A stretch of DNA of 64,000 nucleotides from Alphaproteobacteria bacterium 46_93_T64 (GCA_002163135.1 MAAN01000027.1:1-64000), one strand, 5' to 3'. Positions 17,921 to 27,164 are shown, counted from the stretch's first letter. Program-made: numbers and translations. The notes: generated by a model from the letters alone, not told the origin.

Positions 17921-20074
17921 ATGCGTAATTCGTTATCGATCAAACTAGCAATTTTATTAGTGACCATAACGACGGTCATCATGATCAGCTTTATCGGAAT
18001 TCGTTTCGGCTATAACTGGTATGATTTTCATAATGAAATGAACGCGAAATTCGAACGAATTTCCAGCCGTATTTCAGCGACAGTCAATCCAACCATCTGG
18101 GATATATATAAAAAATCCTTTGATCGAACTTATTCTGAAGACATTGCAACAGCTATTCTGGATGCGGAGCTGCAAGATCCATATCTTATCGCAATTAAGG
18201 TTTATGGAAATTTTGGCCACCTGTTTATGGGCAAGATTAAACTCGCTGACGGTACAATCACAGATTTTCAACCGGACAAGCATAACAGTATCTTATCGGC
18301 TGCTGATCGAAAACTGAAGCACCCAATAAAAATTGATCAAATGACCATCGGTAATGTGGAGGCATATTTCACAGAAAAACCTCTAACGGAACGACTATTC
18401 AAAACCCTCCTTTTAGAGATCATACAAACAATATTAGTTGGATTTTCTGTCATTCTGTTCTTGTTTTATGCATTGAGAATTTCGTTGGTTAAACCATTGG
18501 TCGCGCTACAAACAGCCAAACACGCCATTGATAGCATGTCTGACGGTATTGTAATATTTACCCCTGAAGGACAGGTAATCGAGGTTAACAACGCCTACAT
18601 CGAGCAAACAGGGTACGCCTTTCATGAAGTCGAACAGAAAAAATTAAACCTATTTAAGAGGAATAACCCTTTAAGAGATCATGGTTCGGATATTTGGGGT
18701 AAAGTTGAAGACAATGGGCATTGGGCTGGTGAGTTGGGTGCTGAAAAAAAAGATGGCAACCACTATCCGGCAATGGTCTCGATTACCACAGTTCTTGATG
18801 ATCAAAAACAAATAATAAATCGTGTAATGCTTATTAGGGACATTACGAGTGACCATACACTGCAACAAAGTCAGCGCATGGAAACAGTTGGTGCACTAGC
18901 AGGTGGCATTGCCCACGATATAAATAATGTACTGACCCCTATTATGGGTTGGGCAGAAGTTCTCACAGAAGAACTTCAGAAAAACACAACGTCACACCAT
19001 GGCGCTGTTCAAATTCTGAAAGGGGCTGATAGAGCGAAGAAAATGATTGATCAAATCATGAATTTCTCTCGAATGACCAATATAAAAGAGTTGCACGACT
19101 TTGATGTTAAATCTCTCATTTTGAATACGGTTAAATTTATCAGACCTACTTTTCCGGCTTCTATCCATATAGAAACGCTGTTGAGTGATGGAGATTTGAT
19201 CGTGAATGGCGATCCTGGAAAAACTGAACAGGCGTTAATCAATATTTTCACCAATGCCATGCATGCAATGGAAGAGCACGGGGGCACACTGTCCATTTCT
19301 GCAAAAATTGAGTCCAAATATGAAGAAACAAAAAGCACTCAATTCCCATTAACAGTTCCGAAAATTCATATTGTGATTTCCGATACGGGACACGGTATCC
19401 CCAAAGAAATGTGTGACAAGATTTTCGAGCCGTATTTCACAACAAAAGGATCTGGAAAGGGCAACGGGTTTGGCCTATCGACATCGCTCGGGATCATTAC
19501 AAACATGAACGGCGAGCTTCAAGTTGAATCCAGCCTAAATCAAGGCGCAACTTTCCATATCTGGTTGCCTTATTCTGGTGATGTAGCTGAGTTGAAAAGA
19601 TCAAATCATTTAGCACCGAAGGCTGAGGCTATTGCAGAAAGTGAAACATATTCTTGCGACGAACTTATAGATGTTCGTGTCATGCTTGTTGACGATGAGA
19701 GCGACAACCTTCGATTACTAGAAAATATGTTGGATCGATTTGGATGTATTACAACCAGCTTTCATAACCCAATAGAAGCAGCGGCTATCTTTGAAACGCA
19801 TCCGGATAAATTTGATTTCCTAATCACAGACCAGAGCATGCCGCTCCTACAAGGGCATGAGTTGGTGGCACAGGTTAAGCGAATATCTCCTGACATTCCG
19901 GTTGTGATAATTTCCGGGCATCCACTGGAAGATATTAAATCAAAATATGAGGTTCACCACGGCATTCAATTTATTCGTAAGCCGTTTAATATATCCGAAA
20001 TAAAGAAAAGTATGCGAACATCACTCGAGCTAATGGCAGCAAGAAATAAACCTTTTAATGTCGCGTCTAATTAG
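17921..20074 (+). CDS. Hybrid sensor histidine kinase (PAS-HisKA-HATPase-REC)
   Basis: 717 residues. TM1 is about 9-29, a periplasmic domain spans 30-160 (SISATVNPTIWDIYKKSF pattern), and TM2 is about 164-186. A PAS domain covers about 200-310 (MSDGIVIFTPEGQVIEVNNA). HisKA has His332 in GGIAHDINNVLTPIMGW, the ATPase domain has ISDTGHGIP and NGFGLSTS, and a C-terminal receiver (about 585-705) has Asp637 in FLITDQSMP. The DINN form of the H-box is typical of single-receiver hybrid kinases whose REC modulates the kinase. It follows the TRAP-like lipoprotein gene by 40 bp, so the two probably form one sensing unit. No dedicated response regulator is adjacent. Confidence 0.88.
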   Translation: MRNSLSIKLAILLVTITTVIMISFIGIRFGYNWYDFHNEMNAKFERISSRISATVNPTIWDIYKKSFDRTYSEDIATAILDAELQDPYLIAIKVYGNFGHLFMGKIKLADGTITDFQPDKHNSILSAADRKLKHPIKIDQMTIGNVEAYFTEKPLTERLFKTLLLEIIQTILVGFSVILFLFYALRISLVKPLVALQTAKHAIDSMSDGIVIFTPEGQVIEVNNAYIEQTGYAFHEVEQKKLNLFKRNNPLRDHGSDIWGKVEDNGHWAGELGAEKKDGNHYPAMVSITTVLDDQKQIINRVMLIRDITSDHTLQQSQRMETVGALAGGIAHDINNVLTPIMGWAEVLTEELQKNTTSHHGAVQILKGADRAKKMIDQIMNFSRMTNIKELHDFDVKSLILNTVKFIRPTFPASIHIETLLSDGDLIVNGDPGKTEQALINIFTNAMHAMEEHGGTLSISAKIESKYEETKSTQFPLTVPKIHIVISDTGHGIPKEMCDKIFEPYFTTKGSGKGNGFGLSTSLGIITNMNGELQVESSLNQGATFHIWLPYSGDVAELKRSNHLAPKAEAIAESETYSCDELIDVRVMLVDDESDNLRLLENMLDRFGCITTSFHNPIEAAAIFETHPDKFDFLITDQSMPLLQGHELVAQVKRISPDIPVVIISGHPLEDIKSKYEVHHGIQFIRKPFNISEIKKSMRTSLELMAARNKPFNVASN

Positions 20075-20097
20075 GCAGAGTTTACGCCAACTTTTCT

Positions 20098-20604
20098 TCA
20101 TTCGCCGCCATAAGAAATTGCGCTAATAATTATATCTACATTCTTGCCGTCTGAAGCAAGAGGAAGCAGTACCCACTCTACAGAGGCATAGTCCAAATTA
20201 TATTTCAGTTTTCCATTTCCAGAAAAGTGGATAGGAAGCCCTGTGTCAGTCACATACTTTCTTTGCTGATATCCTAATGATTTCTCGTATTTCTCAAACA
20301 CATCATCAAAATACTTACCTGTGAAATCTCGTCCGAATGCATGTGTGACGGCCGTTCCTAAAAGTCTGAATTTAAGCCGAAACGGATCCCGTTCAACATC
20401 CATCATCGTAATGTTAGGGAGAACCTTTGGCATTTTCATAGGATCAATGAGGGATCTTGCTGGCAGACCGTCTTCAGGGTGTATGTCTATCCAGTATGAG
20501 AGTAATTCTCTCAATTGCCATTGAGTTATTTTTTCAAGTAAGGATCGCCCTTCGGCTAAGCTGGTATGTTCAGCAGGCTTAATTTTTTCCGACTCAAAAT
20601 TCAC
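20098..20604 (-). CDS. PAS_5-family protein
   Basis: About 168 residues. It has the PAS_5 pattern common in Rhodospirillales-like bacteria: LLSYWIDIHPEDGLPARS, then LPNITMMDVERDPFRLKFRL and GTAVTHAFGRDFTGKYFDDV. The start is probably the GTG at 20604, preceded by AGGGTGG; another in-frame GTG lies at 20613. It stands alone, convergent with the hybrid kinase. These proteins are single sensory-fold domains of unknown ligand, so no reaction is assigned. Confidence 0.75.
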   Translation of the reverse strand: MNFESEKIKPAEHTSLAEGRSLLEKITQWQLRELLSYWIDIHPEDGLPARSLIDPMKMPKVLPNITMMDVERDPFRLKFRLLGTAVTHAFGRDFTGKYFDDVFEKYEKSLGYQQRKYVTDTGLPIHFSGNGKLKYNLDYASVEWVLLPLASDGKNVDIIISAISYGGE

Positions 20605-20818
20605 TACAACCACCCTACTCTTAGTCTACACAACCAATATTCATCATGGATGAAAAGGCCTCGCGCATATTTCAAACTCGCACATGGCAAGGATACGCGA
20701 ATTCAAATATATAGCAACATTTCTGCAACTATATCCAGAAGGCTACACAGAAATGTGATGCTTCAAGAATGATTGATGATCATTATCAAGAACAAGAGAC
20801 GCTTTCTTTTAGCTCACT

Positions 20819-21730
20819 TCAACAATTCATAAACTTCCGTTGATGTTGATCCACGACATCCAAGAGAAGAGTTTCCAGTCTTTTGGTGGCGGGTCCTGCG
20901 GTATCGATGTTGGGATAGACTAAATTTAGGGTTACGCGTTTATTTGTGGTGCCTTCTATTTTCAGCCGAACAATTTCTCCGCGATTTATTTCCTCTATTA
21001 GCGAACAGGTTGGCGCCCATGAAAATCCGTACCCTCGCTTCAATGCCTCTCGTGCCGTTCCGGAATGACTAAAGGTCCAGCGTTGCTCCGCCTTTTGCCA
21101 ACCTCCCGAACCACTACGCTTTTCACCAGAATCCCGGATCACAATCTGGCGATACTGTGAAAGTTGTTGGAAAGTGACTAAATCATTTTGCTTCGCCAGC
21201 GGATGATCCGGTCCTGAGACAAGAGCAAACTCCATATCCATAAGCGGCACGCCGACATATCCAGCGGGCTGCATTCCACATATGGCAAGGTCCACCTTCT
21301 TCTGAACGATGAGATCTTCTGTACCAGACATCACACTTTCGATGATCTCGACCCGGGTGTAGGGAGCTTCTTCCGATAATCGATCAAGCGCCGCCATTAG
21401 CAAATGCTGCGGGAACAAAACTTCTGACGCAATGCTGATCGTAGCCTCCCAACCATCGTTAAGGGATTTCGCCGCGGCCTCCAGATTTTCAGCTTCGTCC
21501 AGCAAGATACGAGACCTCCGTAGAAGAAGTTCGCCTGCCTCTGTAAGCTCTGCTTTTCTGCCATTTATGGTGAGAACATCAAGTCCTAATTGTTCTTGAA
21601 TTTTGGAGACGGCATAACTTACCGCGCTCTGGCTTTTGTTGAGCTTTTTCGCGGCCTGCGCAAACCCGCCTTCAGTGATAATGCTATGTAGAATTCGCCA
21701 TTGTTCGAGGCTGACTTTTGGGGCAGACAT
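20819..21730 (-). CDS. LysR-family regulator, divergent from azoreductase
   Basis: 303 residues. The helix-turn-helix region is SLEQWRILHSIITEGGFAQA followed by AKKLNKSQSAVSYAVSKIQE, and the effector domain runs from about residue 90 onwards (EATISIASEVLFPQHLL). The protein starts at the ATG 21730 and is separated from the azoR start by 117 bp holding two strong dyads. It very probably represses or activates azoR and itself, the usual arrangement for LysR/azoR pairs that respond to quinones or electrophiles. Confidence 0.9.
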   Translation of the reverse strand: MSAPKVSLEQWRILHSIITEGGFAQAAKKLNKSQSAVSYAVSKIQEQLGLDVLTINGRKAELTEAGELLLRRSRILLDEAENLEAAAKSLNDGWEATISIASEVLFPQHLLMAALDRLSEEAPYTRVEIIESVMSGTEDLIVQKKVDLAICGMQPAGYVGVPLMDMEFALVSGPDHPLAKQNDLVTFQQLSQYRQIVIRDSGEKRSGSGGWQKAEQRWTFSHSGTAREALKRGYGFSWAPTCSLIEEINRGEIVRLKIEGTTNKRVTLNLVYPNIDTAGPATKRLETLLLDVVDQHQRKFMNC

Positions 21731-21739
21731 ATTAAACCT

Positions 21740-21765
21740 ATCAAAAAAATTGATCTTTATGATCA
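21740..21765. promoter_or_regulatory. Two overlapping inverted repeats, candidate LysR operator
   Basis: ATCAA-N5-TTGAT at 21740-21754 and TGATC-N5-GATCA at 21751-21765 are both perfect inverted repeats. Their centres are 11 bp apart, about one helical turn. The first contains the ATC-N9-GAT form of the LysR-type T-N11-A box. They lie between the divergent LysR and azoR genes, close to the regulator start, as expected for an autoregulated LysR operator. The repeats are seen directly; the binding assignment is inference. Confidence 0.6.
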
Positions 21766-21847
21766 GATTATACCGCTTTTAAATCTGATTTGTAGATACT
21801 AATTCTGAGGCAGATGAAATTTAGTATGCCCTGGAAGGACAAATACA

Positions 21848-22453
21848 ATGACAAATATTCTACATATCAAAAGCAGTATCCTTGGTGATGCAGGCAATTC
21901 GAACCAGATCAGTCAGAAGTTTGTGGATCAATATCTTGTAACCCACGGCGGAAGTGAACTTACTGTTAGGGATTTAGGTGAAAATCCAATTCCTCATCTG
22001 ACCGGCGAAGTTATTGGCGGGTATGGCCTTGCACCAGAGGACCGCAACGAAACACAAGCCGAGGCCGCTGCTCTTTCTGAAACTCTGATCAATGAGCTTC
22101 GCACTGCCGATATCATTGTTATGGGTCTGCCAATGTATAACTTTGGTGTCTCTTCCAGCATGAAAGCCTGGATCGATTATGTGGCGCGGGCTGGCGAGAC
22201 CTTTACTTATACAGAAAATGGCCCTGAAGGATTGCTAACGGGGAAGAAAGCATATGTTTTTGCTGCACGCGGCGGTAAGTACGTCGGAACCCCGACAGAT
22301 ACGCAAACAGGCTTTATTCAAACAATCTTCGGTTTCTTCGGAATTGTGGATGTTGAATTTGTATATGCAGAAGGTCTGGCCATGGGCGAGGATCCGAAAG
22401 CTGAGGCCCTTGCTACCGCTGAAGTAAAACTTATAGAACTCGCTGCAGCTTAA
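21848..22453 (+). CDS. azoR: FMN-dependent NADH:quinone/azo oxidoreductase
   Basis: 201 residues of flavodoxin-like fold. The start TNILHIKSSILGDAGNSNQI and the FMN-binding MGLPMYNFGVSSSMKAWIDY, followed by GETFTYTENGPEGLLTGKKA and FAARGGKY, are diagnostic of AzoR. The enzyme uses NADH to reduce quinones and azo dyes by two electrons in the cytoplasm as a dimer. GGAAGGAC lies just before the ATG. It is divergent from a LysR gene with shared operators and ends in an intrinsic terminator at 22478-22508, so it is probably monocistronic and inducible. Confidence 0.93.
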   Translation: MTNILHIKSSILGDAGNSNQISQKFVDQYLVTHGGSELTVRDLGENPIPHLTGEVIGGYGLAPEDRNETQAEAAALSETLINELRTADIIVMGLPMYNFGVSSSMKAWIDYVARAGETFTYTENGPEGLLTGKKAYVFAARGGKYVGTPTDTQTGFIQTIFGFFGIVDVEFVYAEGLAMGEDPKAEALATAEVKLIELAAA

Positions 22454-22477
22454 GCGTAACGTCCAGAAACAGAACCT

Positions 22478-22508
22478 GCAGGACTAACGTGGTTAGTTCT
22501 GCTTTTTT
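22478..22508 (+). terminator. Intrinsic terminator of azoR
   Basis: The stem GCAGGACTAAC / GTTAGTTCTGC (one G-U pair) has a GTG loop and is followed at once by TTTTTT. It lies 25 bp after the azoR stop. Confidence 0.85.
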
Positions 22509-22620
22509 GTGGAGTAATTGCCACCAAAATAGGATCTTGCCCAAACACACATATTTTGCATTTTCGAATAATAGACATAGATAGATTAGGACGATCAACG
22601 AATGGTATTATTGGATTACA

Positions 22621-23361
22621 ATGAGATATCTGTTCCTAGTTTTGGTTTTAATTCCCTTTTTCGTTTTCCCAACACTAGCTCAGTCTCAAAGCTTGAGGGA
22701 ATTGCAGTTTGCATGCGCCGTGTTCCCACCTTTCAATACAGATAACAAAGAAGAACCTGGTATCACTCAAGAAGTTCTGGCCGCGGCGTTGAAAACAGTC
22801 AACAGATCAGTCAAATTTCATACATTTCCGTTCAAACGCGCATTGGAAATAACTAAATACGGGAAAGTAGATGCACTCTGCGGATGCAGTTATACAGCAG
22901 AGCGTGAAAACAGTTTTCACTATTCAGACATGCTCGGAATTCTCCATCAAGGTATATTTGTCTCTTCCAATTACTCTGGTAAAAAGATTAGAACACTCAA
23001 AGACCTTGGTGATATTCAAGTTGGTACAGTACGTGGATACGCCACAGAGCGGGAACTTGAAAAACTCGGCATGAAAGTTATGAGTTTTGTCGACAGTAAA
23101 CAACTCGCCTTAATGCTACTGACGGGGCGTATTGATGCAATTTATGCTTACAAAAACGTTATCCTGTATGAGCTTAAGAAGCTTAATTCAAAGACAAAAT
23201 TCGCATACTATAATCTAAGTAGTCAGCCTTATTACACGTGTATTTCAAAGGCAATAACAAATCCTTATGCCCTACTTAGAGATTTAAACCAAGGGCTACG
23301 GGTCGTGCGGTCAAACGGCATTTACCAAGGAATCTGGAACAAATACTCGTCTCAGGAATAA
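22621..23361 (+). CDS. Orphan periplasmic solute-binding protein, family 3
   Basis: 246 residues with a signal peptide (MRYLFLVLVLIPFFVFPTLA, cleavage near AQS). The mature protein has the amino-acid-binding pattern: CAVFPPFNTDNKEEPGITQE, FKRALEITKYGKVDALCG, then FHYSDMLGILHQGIFV, IRTLKDLGDIQVGTVRGY, and a C-terminal QGLRVVRSNGIYQGIWNKY. No ABC permease or ATPase is adjacent. Such orphan members often serve sensing, or share a distant transporter. Two cysteines in LCGCSY are unusual but not interpretable. The start ATG has no strong ribosome-binding site. Confidence 0.82.
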   Translation: MRYLFLVLVLIPFFVFPTLAQSQSLRELQFACAVFPPFNTDNKEEPGITQEVLAAALKTVNRSVKFHTFPFKRALEITKYGKVDALCGCSYTAERENSFHYSDMLGILHQGIFVSSNYSGKKIRTLKDLGDIQVGTVRGYATERELEKLGMKVMSFVDSKQLALMLLTGRIDAIYAYKNVILYELKKLNSKTKFAYYNLSSQPYYTCISKAITNPYALLRDLNQGLRVVRSNGIYQGIWNKYSSQE

Positions 23362-23371
23362 TCGAAAATGA

Positions 23372-25180
23372 CTATCGTCCAATGGCATAGCCCTGCATAA
23401 ACCGCGGATTTGCAGCGGCTTTCAGCATTTCACCGTCTTTTGACGCGGCGGTCATACGGCCAAGGGACCAATCGTCGTCAACCACCAATTTATGCCCTTT
23501 CTTCCCTAAAGCCTCTGCAGTCTCCTCAGGAAAACGGCCTTCGATTGCAAGATTCCCGATTTCAGTTTCACGAGGGAAGAACGAGTTCGGGAAATGAGCG
23601 GTGTTAAAGCCGGGCGCATCAATAGACTCTTGCAAATTCAAACCAAAATGCACGTGGCGCAGGAACAGATGTAATGACCATTGATCTTGCTGGTCACCAC
23701 CCGGGGTTCCAAACACCATATACGGTTTTCCATCCCGTAGGGCCAGTGAGGGCGTTAATGTGGTGCGGGGCCGTTTTTGGGGGGCAATACAAGCAGGAGA
23801 TTCAGGGTCAAGCCAGAACATCTGTGCCCGATTGCTGAGCGCAAACCCAAGCGACGGTATAACTGGAGAGCTTTGCAGCCAGCCCCCACTTGGCGTTGCC
23901 GCCACCATATTGCCCCACCGGTCAATAATATCCAGATGACACGTATCGCCTTTTGCACCACCGTCTTTGGTTGGGTTAGGTTCGTCAAAACGGGCAACCG
24001 TCGGCTCACCGATATCGAATTTTGAATTACCTTCAGCAGACTCGCCCTTCGGTCGTACAACAACAGGGCCGCCATATCCATCAATGTGACCGGGCCGCAC
24101 TTCCATGGAGGCTTCATCGGTGATCAATTTACGGCGTTCGTCATTATATTCTTTGGACAACAAAACATCCAAAGGGACATCAACGAAATTTGGGTCGCCG
24201 TAAAAGGCTTCACGGTCCGCGAATGCGAGCTTGGTTGCCTCCACCACCGTATGTACAAAATCCGGTGAATTTTCATCCATGCTGTCCAGATCAAACCCTT
24301 GCAACAGGGCAAGCTGTTGCAGGAATACTGGTCCCTGCCCCCATGCATTGGTTTTACAAACGGTATAGCCTTTATAATCGAATGTAAGCGGCTCTTCTTC
24401 TGTTGCGCGCCAACTCACCATATCTTCATAGCGAAGCAGGCCGCAGTGACGCTCTTCGCTTGTATCCATAACGTCTTGGGTTCGGCAAAATTCGTCTATT
24501 TCTTTTGCGACAAACCCTTCACTCCAGATTTTTCGGGCGGCTTCGATTTGTCCTTCACGATCATCAGCCGCGGCTTCCGCCTCGGTGATAATGCGATCAT
24601 ACAAATCAGCCATAGTCGGATTTTTGAAAAGCGTACCAGCTTCCGGAACTTCGCCGTTTGGTAGATATACATCGGCGGAGGAGGTCCATTCATCTTCGAA
24701 CAGCTCTTTTACAGCTTCGATTGTATTGCTGATATTTGGAACTAAAGGATATCCATTTCGCGCAAAACCAATGGCATGCGCCAACACATCCCGGAGCCGC
24801 ATTGTCCCGTATTTCAGAAGCATCAACATCCACGCATCGAACGCTCCCGGCACCACAGCCGCCAGCAAACCACTTCCCGGAACGATCTCCAGCCCCAACT
24901 CTTTGTATACATCAACGGTGGCCGCCGCGGGCGCAACGCCTTGTCCGCAGATGACTTTCGGATCTTTACCGGCTGGCGCTACAATAATCGGGACCTCTCC
25001 GCCCGGTCCGTTCAAATGTGGTTCCACGACTTGCAGTGCAAAACCCGTTGCAACAGCCGCGTCAAACGCATTTCCATCCTTTTCAAGAATAGCCATGCCC
25101 GCAGCCGTTGCCAGCCAATGCGTAGTTGTGACCACACCGAAATTGCCAAGTATTTCCGGACGTGTTGTGAACTGGGACAT
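23372..25180 (-). CDS. ggt: Gamma-glutamyltransferase family protein
   Basis: 602 residues, ordinary for the family. The N-terminal part has GGNAFDAAVATGFALQVVEP in the form DGNAFDAAVA, the oxyanion region is NGPGGEVP, and the autoprocessing nucleophile is Thr413 in AKGDTCHLDIIDRWGN. The small subunit also has SGGWLQSSPVIPSLGFALSN and a C-terminal GRM. There is no signal peptide, so it resembles cytosolic YwrD-like members rather than periplasmic Ggt. Classical enzymes have Thr-Thr-His; here it is Thr-Cys-His, with the nucleophile itself kept. It should hydrolyse or transfer gamma-glutamyl groups, for example from glutathione; a cephalosporin/glutaryl acylase-like activity is possible. Confidence 0.85.
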   Translation of the reverse strand: MSQFTTRPEILGNFGVVTTTHWLATAAGMAILEKDGNAFDAAVATGFALQVVEPHLNGPGGEVPIIVAPAGKDPKVICGQGVAPAAATVDVYKELGLEIVPGSGLLAAVVPGAFDAWMLMLLKYGTMRLRDVLAHAIGFARNGYPLVPNISNTIEAVKELFEDEWTSSADVYLPNGEVPEAGTLFKNPTMADLYDRIITEAEAAADDREGQIEAARKIWSEGFVAKEIDEFCRTQDVMDTSEERHCGLLRYEDMVSWRATEEEPLTFDYKGYTVCKTNAWGQGPVFLQQLALLQGFDLDSMDENSPDFVHTVVEATKLAFADREAFYGDPNFVDVPLDVLLSKEYNDERRKLITDEASMEVRPGHIDGYGGPVVVRPKGESAEGNSKFDIGEPTVARFDEPNPTKDGGAKGDTCHLDIIDRWGNMVAATPSGGWLQSSPVIPSLGFALSNRAQMFWLDPESPACIAPQKRPRTTLTPSLALRDGKPYMVFGTPGGDQQDQWSLHLFLRHVHFGLNLQESIDAPGFNTAHFPNSFFPRETEIGNLAIEGRFPEETAEALGKKGHKLVVDDDWSLGRMTAASKDGEMLKAAANPRFMQGYAIGR

Positions 25181-25370
25181 AAAGAACTCCGTTTTAAGAT
25201 TGTACGCACTCTAAACATTTTGATTGGCTTGGATACTAAATGACGATCTATATTGTGTAGAACCAATTATTAGTAGCCAGTGAGGCCATTACCCGCCATC
25301 TGTATGACATTAAAAACGATACTTTTGGGGATTAAGATCTGGCTGAGTGGCTGATCTATAAAAAATCGGC

Positions 25371-25413
25371 AAAAAAAAGGCTTTGTACTCCTGTTATGGA
25401 GGTACAAAGCCTT
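25371..25413 (-). terminator. Intrinsic terminator of the YghU-type gene
   Basis: On the minus strand, a stem of AAGGCTTTGTAC pairing with GTACAAAGCCTT, extended by three more pairs past a bulge and closed by a short loop, is followed by a run of eight T. It begins 20 bp after the stop codon at 25434. Confidence 0.9.
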
Positions 25414-25433
25414 GATCAAATTATCAAGAATTT

Positions 25434-26309
25434 TTAAGCGGGTTCGCCAATTTTATCCTGAGTTTTGGTTTCAAAATCGCTAGCGTCATGACGTTCACGA
25501 AGTTGTTCTTCCTCAGGGCCAAAGGCACGGTTGACCATGCGGCCACGCTGCACAGCTTTACGCTCACCAATTTCTTTAGTCCAGCGAACCAGATTTTTGT
25601 AGGATTGCGTATCCAAAAACTCGCCGGCTTCATACACGCGGTTATCGACGAGCGCACCATACCAAGGCCAGATCGCCATATCTGCGATTGTGTATTCATC
25701 CCCGCACATATATTTGTTGGTCGCTAAACGTTGATCCAACACGTCGAGCTGACGTTTCACTTCCATAGAGAAACGATCAATGCAGTATTCGATTTTGACA
25801 GGCGCATAGGCATAGAAATGGCCGAAACCACCGCCAAGATACGGCGCACTGCCCATTTGCCAGAAAAGCCATGACAAACATTCAGTACGTGCCGCGGGAT
25901 CTGTTGGTAAGAAGGCGCCAAATTTTTCAGCAAGATACAACAGGATAGAGCCAGACTCGAACACACGTGTTGGCTTGTCCGTGCTTTGATCCACTAGGGC
26001 CGGAATTTTCGAGTTTGGATTAATATCGACAAAGCCGCTACCGAATTGATCCCCTTCCCCGATATTAACGAGGTAAGCATCATATTCTGCACCCGTGTGC
26101 CCTGCTGCTAAAAGCTCTTCCAACATAATGGTAACTTTTACACCGTTCGGGGTCGCCAACGAATGAAGCTGGATCGGGTGTTTGCCAACAGGCAATTCTT
26201 TATCATGTGTAGAACCTGCAATCGGACGGTTAATATTGGCAAACTTGCCGCCGTTTGCCTTATCCCATTTCCAAACCTTAGCTGGCTCATACGTGGATGT
26301 TTCGCTCAT
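25434..26309 (-). CDS. yghU: YghU-type glutathione S-transferase / disulfide-bond reductase
   Basis: 291 residues from the ATG at 26309, with GGAG nine bases upstream; an in-frame codon at 26348 is less likely. The extended N-terminus (KVWKWDKANGGKFANINRPI) before the thioredoxin fold is diagnostic of the Nu-class YghU. It continues with HSLATPNGVKVTIMLEEL, the Thr/Asn glutathione-binding region, INPNSKIPALVD and the ESGSILLYLAEKFG motif. Family members bind two glutathione molecules and act mainly as disulfide or peroxide reductases in the cytoplasm. It ends in its own terminator and is parallel to the gamma-glutamyltransferase gene. Confidence 0.92.
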   Translation of the reverse strand: MSETSTYEPAKVWKWDKANGGKFANINRPIAGSTHDKELPVGKHPIQLHSLATPNGVKVTIMLEELLAAGHTGAEYDAYLVNIGEGDQFGSGFVDINPNSKIPALVDQSTDKPTRVFESGSILLYLAEKFGAFLPTDPAARTECLSWLFWQMGSAPYLGGGFGHFYAYAPVKIEYCIDRFSMEVKRQLDVLDQRLATNKYMCGDEYTIADMAIWPWYGALVDNRVYEAGEFLDTQSYKNLVRWTKEIGERKAVQRGRMVNRAFGPEEEQLRERHDASDFETKTQDKIGEPA

Positions 26310-26468
26310 GTATTGAACTCCATTATCATTTATTGCGCGGCCCCTCATCGGCTTATGCCGACAAATAATTTATTGGCTCTATATAAAGCAGCTTACAGCG
26401 GATTTCAAAAGCCAAAACTTTGTGTTGTTAATTACATTTTATATAGAAACACGGGTTTTTAGCAATAT

Positions 26469-27164
26469 CTACCAAGCATGACCTTCACCGTTCCACTTGT
26501 AAAAAGATCCGGTTTCGGCGGGTGTCATTTTTGAAATGACAGAGGCAATACCAGCGGCGCTTTCGGTTGCGGTTATTTCGGCTGCGGTACCGCCCATGTC
26601 GGTTTGAACCCAGCCCGGATGGATAACGGCCACTGTAATTCCCATTGTTGACAGATCAAGGGCCAGTACTTGCATGACCTTGTTAAGGGCAGCCTTGGTG
26701 GATCGATACGCAGCGGCGCCGTTACTATTCAGGCTAAGAGCGCCCATTTGGCTAGAAATGGTCATGATCTTAGCATCGTCTGACATTTTCAAATTTTCGA
26801 GAACGGCATGAACGAGACGTACGGGGGCCATAGTGTTTACTTTGAACGCCTCCATCCATTGCCCGAAATCCACGTTTATTGCGCTTTCTCTTCCGCCCAT
26901 GATCCCAGCGTTATTAAGCAGGATATCAATTGTCTGACCGGCAAGAGCTGTCGTCAAATTCTGAACCGATTTCTCATCTGCAACATTGAGCTGCTCTATG
27001 GTGATTTTACCGCCTGAACTGTCTCTGAGAGTTTGTAAATCTAAAGCCTTTTCTGGGGACCGGCAACAGGCGATAATCGCATGATCACCCATGCCTAAAT
27101 ATGTTCGAACAAGTTCCAGGCCAATACCGCGATTGGCGCCTGTTATAAGTATTGTTTTCGTCAT
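26469..27164 (-). CDS. Short-chain dehydrogenase/reductase
   Basis: 231 residues with the NAD(P) motif TGANRGIGLE at 7-16, NNAG in LLNNAGIMGG, the catalytic Ser in MTISSQMGAL and Tyr-x3-Lys in AAYRSTKAALN. The length and the GWVQTDMGG ending place it with the small C-factor/sniffer-like SDRs. The substrate is unknown. It stands 47 bp from recX in the same direction. Confidence 0.87.
   Translation of the reverse strand: MTKTILITGANRGIGLELVRTYLGMGDHAIIACCRSPEKALDLQTLRDSSGGKITIEQLNVADEKSVQNLTTALAGQTIDILLNNAGIMGGRESAINVDFGQWMEAFKVNTMAPVRLVHAVLENLKMSDDAKIMTISSQMGALSLNSNGAAAYRSTKAALNKVMQVLALDLSTMGITVAVIHPGWVQTDMGGTAAEITATESAAGIASVISKMTPAETGSFYKWNGEGHAW

Noticed and set aside
24585-25214. 209-codon plus-strand frame opposite the gamma-glutamyltransferase
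   Set aside because: It is a shadow of a well-supported gene, Ser/Pro/Ala-rich, with no motif.
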